A stretch of DNA of 64,000 nucleotides. Source: Streptomyces lacrimifluminis. GTDB taxonomy: Bacteria > Actinomycetota > Actinomycetes > Streptomycetales > Streptomycetaceae. The DNA lies in the NCBI RefSeq assembly GCF_014646095.1, contig NZ_BMMU01000012.1, forward strand, positions 62,001-126,000, written 5' to 3'. Of the stretch, positions 57,938 to 64,000 are shown piece by piece; the first letter of the stretch is position 1, and every line of letters starts with the position of its first letter. The notes below the pieces were generated by a model, which ran no database searches, had not been told where the DNA came from, and worked only from the letters and a program-made list of their open reading frames with translations. The translations under genes were made by a program, and so were the position numbers.

Positions 57938-60007
57938 TCAGACGACCCGGTGGTCCCCGGGAACCCCCAGGGGCACCTGCGGCCCGTTGCACTCGCGCAG
58001 CCAGCGCCGCAGTACGCGGTGGACCTGCTCGGCGCCGACCAGCTCCTCCCCCTTCTCCTCGACCGCCGCCGACAGTCCGAGGGGTGCCATCAGGAAGGGT
58101 CTGCCCTGGTCGCCTCCGAGTCCACCGTGCGAGCCGATCTGCTCCTCGAAGGCCAGCACCTCGCCCTCGACGGGGTCGTACCAGGAGTTGACCATGATGT
58201 CGGCGGTGTGCGGGAAGGAGTGCGCACGGCGCACCGCGCTCGCCGCGCCGGGCCCGAAGTCGGCCAGCGGACCGGGGTGTTCGTCGTCCAGCGCGTCCAC
58301 CGGGACCTCCGCGCCGTGGGCGCCCAGCACCATCCCGCCGTGCTCCTCGCCGGCGACGAGGACGAAGCCGACGCCGGGATGGTTGGCCAGGGTGGTGAGC
58401 AGCGCGGGATGGCGGGCGTCGATCTCCTCCCTGGTCATACGGTGGTGCACGTCCGGGAAGGAGATGAGCCCGAGGTTGCCGGAGGCCAGCACCAGCGGTT
58501 CGGAGTGACGGCCCGGGGGCAGGTGCTGCCCGCCGTTCTCCTCGACGGGCCGGCGCAGCGCGGCACGCACGGCGGCCCGCGCCTCGGCCCCGCTGTGGGT
58601 GCGGCGCGCCTTGCGCGGTACGGGCAGTCCGCAGCCGGCCCGGACCAGGTCGCCGAGGCCGAGCCCGTACCGTCCCCGGAAGGTCTCGCCGGGACTCTGC
58701 CCGTGGTCGGAGAGAAGGACGATCCGGTACGGGCGGGGCGCGTGCTCGGCGACCTGCGCGATCAACGCGACGGACCGGTCGAGGCGTTGGAGGACCTTCT
58801 CGGCGTCCCTGCTGTGCGGCCCGGAGTGGTGGGCGACCTCGTCGTAGGCGACCAGGTCGGCGTAGACGGCGGTGCGGCCGGCGAGCATGTCGCCCATCAC
58901 GGCGGCGACGACCACGTCCCGCTCGATGACGGTCGCGAAGGCACGGATGAAGGGGTAGAGGCCGCCGCGTGCGACCCGGGGGCGCCGTTTGCGGATCCGG
59001 GCCACGGTCGACTGGCCGATCTCGCGGCCGGCCTCGGCGACGAAGGACAGAGCGGTACGGACGGCGTTCGCGGGGTCGGAGAAGTAGGCGAAGTAGCCCG
59101 CGCGGGAACGGTTCTCCCGGCCGCGCCGCCGCCCCGCGATGGACAGCACGAGGGCCTGCTCGTCGGCGCCGCCGCTGAAGAGGTTGCCCCGGCTGGCCCC
59201 GTCGACGGTGAGCAGTCCGCCGTCGCCGGTCCGTTCGACGGCCCGGCGCTGCAGTTCGGCGGCGCTGCTGGGCCGGTTGCAGACCATGACCTCCCCGGTG
59301 TTCTTCTCGTACCAGCGGAAGGCCGGGACGTCGTGGTTGGTGCCGTGCAGGATGCCGAGCTGGCTGGCGCCGGTCTGACTGGACCAGTCGGTACGCCAGG
59401 GGGTGAGTCTGTGGGTGGTGCCCAGCCAGCTCGCCACGGTCGGCATGAGCCCCTTCTCCACGGCCCGCACCAGGACGTCGTGCCCGACGCCGTCGAGCTG
59501 CAGGAACACCACGCCGGGGGTCGTGGGGCCCTCGAACCGCCGTGCGATGCCGCGTCGGTCGGCGAGGCGGTAGAGCCGTCTTCGGTAGGCGTCGTCGTCC
59601 CGTACGGCCAGTGCCGCGCCCGTCGCCGAGGCCACGGCGGACATCACCGCGGCGACCACCACCGCCGTCTCCGGGGCCGCCTCGGGGCGGTCGGCCGGGG
59701 TCAGCCGCAGGGCGACGAGCAGCAGCGCGCCGTTCAGGAAGAAGACCAGCAGGCCGAGTACGAGGGCGGGCACGAGCAGCAGCAGCCGGACCAGTACCGG
59801 CCAGGCCAGGGCCGACAGCAGGCCGAAGGCGCCGGCGCCGATGGCGGCGGTGACCGCGATCCGGGTGGCGCTGTCGCCGTCACCGGTCCGGATCTGGAAG
59901 TCCGGCAGGATGCCGGCGAGCACCAGCATCGTCAGCGTCGAAACGGCCCACACCGCGACGCTCCGCCCGATCTGGCTGACGATCCGCCGCCAACGCCCCG
60001 CACCCAC
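57938..60007 (-). CDS. Membrane alkaline-phosphatase-superfamily protein with N-terminal holin-like helices
   Basis: 689 residues from GTG 60007, favoured over GTG 60016 because the GAGG site is too close to the latter. Four N-terminal hydrophobic helices (VAVWAVSTLTMLVLAGILP, LLSALAWPVLVRLLLLVPAL) match the phage-holin-like DUF. The catalytic domain has LQLDGVGHDVL (metal ligand and nucleophile region), THRLTPWRTDWSSQTGASQLGILHGTNHD in pieces, YADLVAYDEVAHHSG and IVLLSDHGQSPGE. It is a membrane-tethered phosphodiesterase or phosphatase-like enzyme. The role is unknown; envelope phospholipid or polymer processing is plausible. Confidence 0.88.
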   Translation of the reverse strand: MGAGRWRRIVSQIGRSVAVWAVSTLTMLVLAGILPDFQIRTGDGDSATRIAVTAAIGAGAFGLLSALAWPVLVRLLLLVPALVLGLLVFFLNGALLLVALRLTPADRPEAAPETAVVVAAVMSAVASATGAALAVRDDDAYRRRLYRLADRRGIARRFEGPTTPGVVFLQLDGVGHDVLVRAVEKGLMPTVASWLGTTHRLTPWRTDWSSQTGASQLGILHGTNHDVPAFRWYEKNTGEVMVCNRPSSAAELQRRAVERTGDGGLLTVDGASRGNLFSGGADEQALVLSIAGRRRGRENRSRAGYFAYFSDPANAVRTALSFVAEAGREIGQSTVARIRKRRPRVARGGLYPFIRAFATVIERDVVVAAVMGDMLAGRTAVYADLVAYDEVAHHSGPHSRDAEKVLQRLDRSVALIAQVAEHAPRPYRIVLLSDHGQSPGETFRGRYGLGLGDLVRAGCGLPVPRKARRTHSGAEARAAVRAALRRPVEENGGQHLPPGRHSEPLVLASGNLGLISFPDVHHRMTREEIDARHPALLTTLANHPGVGFVLVAGEEHGGMVLGAHGAEVPVDALDDEHPGPLADFGPGAASAVRRAHSFPHTADIMVNSWYDPVEGEVLAFEEQIGSHGGLGGDQGRPFLMAPLGLSAAVEEKGEELVGAEQVHRVLRRWLRECNGPQVPLGVPGDHRVV

Positions 60008-60102
60008 GTCCCGCACACCTCACGTCCCGGCCCGTCCCCACGGCTGGCCTGGGCCCACCCTGTCACAACGAGGGAGCGGGGCCCGGCGTGGCCGGCGAAG
60101 GT

Positions 60103-60537
60103 TCAGCGGCCGTCGTACCCGGCGGTCGGCATGGACAGGCGACGATGGACCCGGGCCTTCATCTGGGCGTCGTACGACGGTTCGGCGCAGCCCACCGTCT
60201 CGATCCGCACCCCGCGCCGCGCGCACTCGGCGGTGAACTCGTCGACGGAGGTCAACGCCTGCTCCAGGACCCGCCGGCTGGGCGCCACGAAGAGGTCGAG
60301 GCCCGCCTCGACGCCGTCCCACAGGGCGCCGTGGTCGGGGCGCAGACCCCGTACGAGCAGCTCCCGGGTGACGACGTAGCCGTGCTCGGCGGCCCAGCGG
60401 GCGCACATCGCGTGCTGGCTGCGGGAGTCGACGAGGAACGGCTCCTCGTCCAGTTCCTCCAGCGGTGTCAGGCTGGCGATCGCGGTGACCCGCGGTGCCT
60501 GACCGGGCAGGCCGGCGGCGGCGTGCGTGTGTCCCAT
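60103..60537 (-). CDS. Conserved hypothetical protein, possibly resolvase-fold
   Basis: 144 residues, soluble. EEPFLVDSRSQHAMCARWAAEHGYVVTREL in pieces, RGLRPDHGALWDGVEAGLDLFVAPSRRVL and VDEFTAECARRGVRIETVG follow the strand-helix order of serine-recombinase N-terminal domains (Q-x2-C/A-x2-A-x3-G-Y-x-V), but the catalytic Ser and the S-R-x2-R-x6-D pattern are not evident. It lacks a DNA-binding tail. Possibly a degenerate resolvase-like domain with another role. ATG 60537 follows GGGGGAC. Confidence 0.7.
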   Translation of the reverse strand: MGHTHAAAGLPGQAPRVTAIASLTPLEELDEEPFLVDSRSQHAMCARWAAEHGYVVTRELLVRGLRPDHGALWDGVEAGLDLFVAPSRRVLEQALTSVDEFTAECARRGVRIETVGCAEPSYDAQMKARVHRRLSMPTAGYDGR

Positions 60538-60656
60538 GGCGTCCCCCTCAGCTCCGGGCTTCCCCGTTCACCTCAGGGTTTCCCCTCGCCCCGGGTTTCC
60601 CGCCGACCCTACTCCTGCCCGTAGTCTTCGGGGAGTCGCGTGAAGGAGGCAAAGGG

Positions 60657-61433
60657 GTGCCGGTGGAGATCACGTGGTGGGGGCACGCCACCTGTACGGT
60701 CGAGGACTCGGGCGTACGCGTGCTCACCGACCCCCTGTTCGTGCGCCGGCTCGCCCATCTGCGCCGTCGCCGGGGCGAGTTGCCCCCGCCCGGCGCCTGG
60801 CGCGCGGACGTGGCGCTCGTCTCCCATCTGCACTCCGACCACCTCCACGTGCCCTCCCTCGCGCGCCTCGCGCCGGGCACGCACCTGATCGTGCCCCGGG
60901 GCGCACCGAAGGCGGTGCCGGGCCTGTCGCGACGGCTGGCACATCTCCGGATCACCGAAGTGGCCCCCGGGGACCACACGAAAGCCGGTGGCCTGCTCGT
61001 ACGGGCCGTGTCCGCGCGGCACGACGGGCGGCGGCTGAACGTCGGACCGCAGCGGGCGCTCGCGCTCGGCTATGTGATCGAGGGCGAGGCGCGGACGTAC
61101 TTCGCCGGGGACACGGGCCTGTTCGCGTCGATGGCCGAGGAGGTCGGGCCGGTCGACGCGGCACTGCTGCCGGTGGGCGGCTGGGGGCCGTTTCTCGGCG
61201 AGGGTCATCTGAACGCGGAGCGGGCGGCCGAGGCGCTGACCCGGCTCGCGCCGCGCAGCGCTGTGCCGGTGCACTACGGCACGTACTGGCCGATCGGGAT
61301 GGACGCCGTGCGCCCCCATGAGTTCCACGCGCCGGGCGAGGAGTTCGTGCGGCTCGCGGCGGAGCGTGCCCCCGCGGTCGACGTGTACCGGCTGGAGCAC
61401 GGGGAGAGCGTGCGCCTGGAGGTCGCGCGGTGA
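60657..61433 (+). CDS. Metallo-beta-lactamase-fold hydrolase (UlaG-like)
   Basis: 258 residues from GTG 60657 (GGAGG at 7 bases). Starts PVEITWWGHATCTVEDSGV, the UlaG/RomA-like opening. Metal motif SHLHSDHLH (HxHxDH at 57-62), then YFAGDTGLF (Asp ligand) and VPVHYGTYWPIG (His ligand). It hydrolyses lactone-like or ester/phosphoester substrates. The stop overlaps the DedA start (GTGA), so it is coupled to a membrane protein. The substrate is not clear. Confidence 0.9.
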   Translation: MPVEITWWGHATCTVEDSGVRVLTDPLFVRRLAHLRRRRGELPPPGAWRADVALVSHLHSDHLHVPSLARLAPGTHLIVPRGAPKAVPGLSRRLAHLRITEVAPGDHTKAGGLLVRAVSARHDGRRLNVGPQRALALGYVIEGEARTYFAGDTGLFASMAEEVGPVDAALLPVGGWGPFLGEGHLNAERAAEALTRLAPRSAVPVHYGTYWPIGMDAVRPHEFHAPGEEFVRLAAERAPAVDVYRLEHGESVRLEVAR

Positions 61434-62086
61434 CGGTGGTCCTGGCCGCCGCCTCGACCTCGGGGCAGGGGTCGGCGGGGCAGGCGATCGGTTATCCGAC
61501 GCTGTTCCTGCTGGTGCTGGTCGGGGCGTTGGTGCCGGTGGTGCCGACGGGGGCGCTGGTGAGCTCGGCTGCCGTGGTGGCCTTCCACCAGACCGCGCCG
61601 CTCGCCATGGTCCTGGTGTTCGTGGTGGCCTCGCTGGCCGCGTTCCTCGGCGATGCGGCGCTGTACTGGCTGGGTCGGCGCGGGATGGACTCGAAGAACG
61701 GCTCGCGCTGGCTGGCCGCGATCCGGTCGCGGGCGCCCGAGGACCGTCTCGCGCAGGCCCAGGAGAAGCTGAGCGAGCACGGGGTGGCGGTCCTGGTGCT
61801 GTCCCGGCTGGTGCCGGCCGGCCGCATCCCGGTGATGCTGGCCTGCCTGGTGGCCAGGTGGCCGGTACGCCGCTTCGCCCGCGGTGACGTCCCGGCCTGT
61901 CTCGCGTGGGCCGCGACCTACCAGCTGATCGGCGTCCTCGGCGGTTCCCTCTTCGACGAGCCCTGGCAGGGCGTGCTGGCGGTGGTCGCGCTGACGCTCG
62001 CGATCAGCGCGACACCCAGCGCGTGGCGGCGGGCGCGCGGGAAGGCCGGGCCGGTGGCCCGTCGCCGGCCTCCGCCACCCGGGTGA
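61430..62086 (+). CDS. DedA-family membrane protein
   Basis: 218 residues with about five hydrophobic segments: TLFLLVLVGALVPVVPTGAL, APLAMVLVFVVASLAAFLGDAALYWLG in pieces, a characteristic FxxxxxxP-type loop (RLVPAGRIPVMLACLVARWPVRRF), ACLAWAATYQLIGVLGG and VLAVVALTLAISATPSA. DedA proteins are flippases for undecaprenyl phosphate or phospholipids. GTG start overlaps the previous stop. Hydrophilic tail RRPPPPG. Pairing with a metallo-hydrolase hints at lipid-linked substrate handling (inference). Confidence 0.9.
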   Translation: MTVVLAAASTSGQGSAGQAIGYPTLFLLVLVGALVPVVPTGALVSSAAVVAFHQTAPLAMVLVFVVASLAAFLGDAALYWLGRRGMDSKNGSRWLAAIRSRAPEDRLAQAQEKLSEHGVAVLVLSRLVPAGRIPVMLACLVARWPVRRFARGDVPACLAWAATYQLIGVLGGSLFDEPWQGVLAVVALTLAISATPSAWRRARGKAGPVARRRPPPPG

Positions 62087-62125
62087 GGGGCGGGGGCCTT
62101 GTACCCGCCCTGACCGCGGCCGAGA

Positions 62126-62418
62126 TGTCCAGCCCCGGCCGACACCCTCCGCCCACCCGGCACTTGAGGATGAGACCCCTTCAGCCCGGGCGGTGTTTCC
62201 CGCCCACCTGCCCCCGCTGTCGCTACAGCCCAGGCCCAGGCACACCCAGCCCGCCCGGCACTCGAGGACCAGGTCCCTCAGCCCGGCCGGTGATTCCCAA
62301 CCACCCGCCCCCCACCGTCTCTACAGCCCGGGCCCAGGCATTCCAGCCCGTCCAACGTCTGAGGACGAGGCCCCTTCAGGGCCGACAGGGGGGTCTGGGG
62401 GCGCAGCCCCCAGGATCG
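62126..62418. repeat. Three tandem copies of a ~98-bp GC-rich repeat
   Basis: Landmarks recur at constant intervals: CTACAGCCCRGGCCCAGGCA at 62223 and 62321; GCACTTGAGGA, GCACTCGAGGA and ACGTCTGAGGA about 62160, 62258 and 62355. Units are roughly 62126-62222, 62223-62320 and 62321-62418, diverging in detail. The third ends in a hairpin (CTGGGGGCGCAGCCCCCAG). They fill the 369-base convergent gap 62087-62455, where no gene is visible. Confidence 0.75.
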
Positions 62419-62455
62419 GGACGGGACGGGTAAGGGCGGCGGGGGCGAGAACGAC

Positions 62456-63478
62456 TCAGCCCAGTACCCGCGAACCCCCGACCGGCAGGTCCCACAGGTG
62501 CTCACGGGCCAGGCCGGCCTTTTCCCAGGCGGCCCGCACCCGGGTGAGCGGTTCGAGGACCGGCTCGGCGGACAGGACGAAGGTCGCCCAGTGCATGGGC
62601 GCCATCCGGCGCGCGCCGAGGTCCGTGGCGGCCTGTACGGCCTCCTCCGGGTCGCAGTGGACGTCGCTGAGCCACCACCGCGGGTCGTACGCGCCGATCG
62701 GCAGCAGCGCGAGGTCGATGCCCGGGTAGCGCTGCCCGATGCGGGCGAACCAGTGGCCGTACCCGGTGTCGCCCGCGAAGTACACCCGCTGCCCGTCCAG
62801 GTCGGTGAGCACCCAGCCGCCCCAGAGGGTGCGGCAGGTGTCGGTGAGGCCGCGCTTGGACCAGTGGTGGGCCGGTACGAAGTCGAAGCGGACGCCGTCC
62901 AGTTCGGCCGCCTCCCACCAGTCCAGCTCGGTGACGTGCGTGAACCGGCGCCGCCGGAACCAGCTGCCGAGCCCGGCCGGCACGAACACCGGGGTGTCGC
63001 GCGGGAGTCTGCGCAGGGTCGGGGCGTCCAGGTGGTCGTAGTGGTTGTGGCTGATGACGACGGCGTCGACATGCGGCAGCGCGCTCCAGGCGACGCCCAC
63101 GGGGGTGATCCGGGCCGGTGTGCCAAGGATACGGCGGGACCAGACGGGGTCGGTGAGGACGGTGAGCCCGCCGATCCTGACCACCCAACTGGCGTGTCCC
63201 GCCCAGGAGACGGCGACGGTGCGTGCGTCCACGCGGGGCAGCGGGCCGGGTTCGAAGGGCAGCCGCGGGATGTCGGCGAGGCCTTCCGGGGTCGGCCGTA
63301 CCGCGCCTTCTCTGGCGAATCGGGCCATGCCCTTGAGGCCGGGCAGCGGGGTGGTCAGCCGGTCGGCGAAGGACCGGGGCCACACCCGCCTCCCGTGCAG
63401 CGGCTGGAGTGCCTCGGTTGTCGTGGTCGCACCCGTGGTCGTGCTGGTGCTCGTTGTCGACTCGGACTGCTGCGTCAT
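62456..63478 (-). CDS. Metallo-beta-lactamase-fold hydrolase (NAPE-PLD-like)
   Basis: 340 residues. A Ser/Thr-rich N-terminus (about 1-22) precedes PRVDARTVAVSWAGHASWVVRIGG, the NAPE-PLD/RomA signature. Metal motif SHNHYDHLD (HxHxDH, 144-149), HHWSKRGL, YFAGDTGYG and a final His motif MHWATFVLS. Relatives cleave N-acyl phosphatidylethanolamine or other phosphodiesters; a lipid phosphodiesterase is the best guess. ATG overlaps the preceding aminotransferase stop by 4 bases, so they are coupled. Confidence 0.9.
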   Translation of the reverse strand: MTQQSESTTSTSTTTGATTTTEALQPLHGRRVWPRSFADRLTTPLPGLKGMARFAREGAVRPTPEGLADIPRLPFEPGPLPRVDARTVAVSWAGHASWVVRIGGLTVLTDPVWSRRILGTPARITPVGVAWSALPHVDAVVISHNHYDHLDAPTLRRLPRDTPVFVPAGLGSWFRRRRFTHVTELDWWEAAELDGVRFDFVPAHHWSKRGLTDTCRTLWGGWVLTDLDGQRVYFAGDTGYGHWFARIGQRYPGIDLALLPIGAYDPRWWLSDVHCDPEEAVQAATDLGARRMAPMHWATFVLSAEPVLEPLTRVRAAWEKAGLAREHLWDLPVGGSRVLG

Positions 63479-64000
63479 CGAGGAGGCTCCCGTCGCTGAG
63501 CGTCGTCACAGAGATCGTCGAAAATCGATCCCACCAAGGCCAACGCGCGTCGCACGTGTGGCAGTTCCAGTGGTTCGGGTGATGTGAGCGACTGGGCCCG
63601 CTCCCCGGGCGTGTGGCCGAGCAGCGCACCCGTGTCGAGCCGTACGCGCAGTGCGGCGAGGTCGTCCCCGAAGCGGTGGCCGCCCGGCGTGGGCATCCCG
63701 AGCCGGGCGGTGAGGTGGTCCTCCAGTTCCTGGGCGTCGCCGACGCCGTGGGCGCCGAGCGCGGGCCGCAGGGGGCCGAGATCGACGTACAGGTGGCGGC
63801 CCGCGCGCGGTGGCCGGGCCAGACAGCCCGCGGCGACGACCGCGCGGTGCGTGGCGGTGGCCACGCGCGCGTGCAGGCGTACGGCGGCGGTGAGTCGTTC
63901 CGTGACGGGCTCGGGCTCGCCGAGCCCGTAGCCGGCCGCGGCGGCGACCGGTTCGGCGATGCGGGCGCCGAGCGCGGTCAGTACGTCGAGCACGCGCGCG
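63475..64000 (-). CDS. PLP-dependent aminotransferase (class I/II fold), C-terminal fragment at window edge
   Basis: About 174 residues; the N-terminal part lies beyond position 64000. The visible domain has HLYVDLGPLRPALGAHGVGDAQEL, GHRFGDDLAALRVRLDTGALLG and a tail rich in Glu/Pro (PLELPHVRRALALVGSIFDDL), which matches the small C-terminal domain of class-I/II aminotransferase-like proteins (the Arg in ALRVRL binding a carboxylate). The internucleophile PLP lysine is outside the window. GTG-like codons at 63993 would not be the true start. Coupled to the downstream hydrolase by ATGA overlap. Confidence 0.65.
   Translation of the reverse strand, partial: ARVLDVLTALGARIAEPVAAAAGYGLGEPEPVTERLTAAVRLHARVATATHRAVVAAGCLARPPRAGRHLYVDLGPLRPALGAHGVGDAQELEDHLTARLGMPTPGGHRFGDDLAALRVRLDTGALLGHTPGERAQSLTSPEPLELPHVRRALALVGSIFDDLCDDAQRREPPR

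Noticed and set aside
57890..60379. Plus-strand 829-codon frame opposite the membrane phosphatase-like gene
   Set aside because: Antisense shadow; low-complexity Gly/Val/Asp-rich product, no start context.
1..64000. CRISPR array, tRNA, rRNA or intact insertion sequence
   Set aside because: No regularly spaced palindromic repeats with unique spacers, no cloverleaf with TTCRANYY arm, and no transposase with terminal repeats were found on reading; a tRNAscan/ISfinder search would be decisive.

Overview
This is a high-GC chromosomal segment of a Streptomyces species. The evidence is the strong third-position GC bias, the many GTG starts (one TTG), Tat and lipoprotein signals, a CebR-type cellulose operator, CBM2-bearing cellulases, DUF5753 XRE regulators, the DUF574 methyltransferase family and the typical intergenic GC hairpins. 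No rRNA, tRNA, CRISPR array, phage or complete insertion sequence was seen.

Layout. (1) 1-6.5 kb, minus strand: a translationally coupled ebo-type cluster (inositol-phosphate-synthase-like protein, TIM-barrel protein, EboA, EboB, EboE, EboF) followed by a Tat-exported TIM-barrel protein. EboF is a wreck and the EboC prenyltransferase is absent. (2) 6.6-18 kb, minus strand: a sugar module with a ribose-type ABC importer, Gfo/Idh/MocA oxidoreductase, TIM-barrel isomerase, secreted PQQ-type sugar dehydrogenase, secreted ThuA/DUF1080 protein and a ROK repressor; I infer processing of an oxidised (keto-) glycoside or cyclitol. (3) 18-23 kb: a stand-alone KAS III, an OFA-family formate/oxalate-type transporter with a 49-residue partner, divergent fdhD, and a MarR gene facing a decayed medium-chain dehydrogenase. 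(4) 23-32 kb: secreted sialidase behind an unusual array of 10-bp iterons, a BASS-like transporter and LysR regulator, an acyl-CoA synthetase, a secreted polysaccharide-lyase-like protein, an aldo/keto reductase, and a decayed zinc-ribbon ORF. (5) 32-46 kb: a methyltransferase and a dioxygenase, then a plant-cell-wall island: GH6, a broken GH5, GH48, GH74 and PL11. A perfect CebR operator overlaps the GH48 promoter. (6) 46-64 kb: a WYL regulator with two small genes, a methyltransferase, pterin dehydratase, XRE regulators, DUF574 methyltransferase, solitary DnaK, OsmC, a MoxR/VWA pair, a membrane phosphodiesterase-like protein, two metallo-beta-lactamase-fold hydrolases, a DedA protein and the end of an aminotransferase.

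The genes group into substrate-acquisition modules (cellulose/xyloglucan/pectin, sialoglycans, an unusual sugar, formate/oxalate), each near its own regulator. The most unusual features are four decaying genes (eboF, an MDR oxidoreductase, a GH5 cellulase, a zinc-ribbon ORF), several perfect or near-perfect palindromes placed as operators, the iteron array before the sialidase, and a 98-bp-period tandem repeat near 62.2 kb. Protein-family statements rest on my memory of those families; no search was run.
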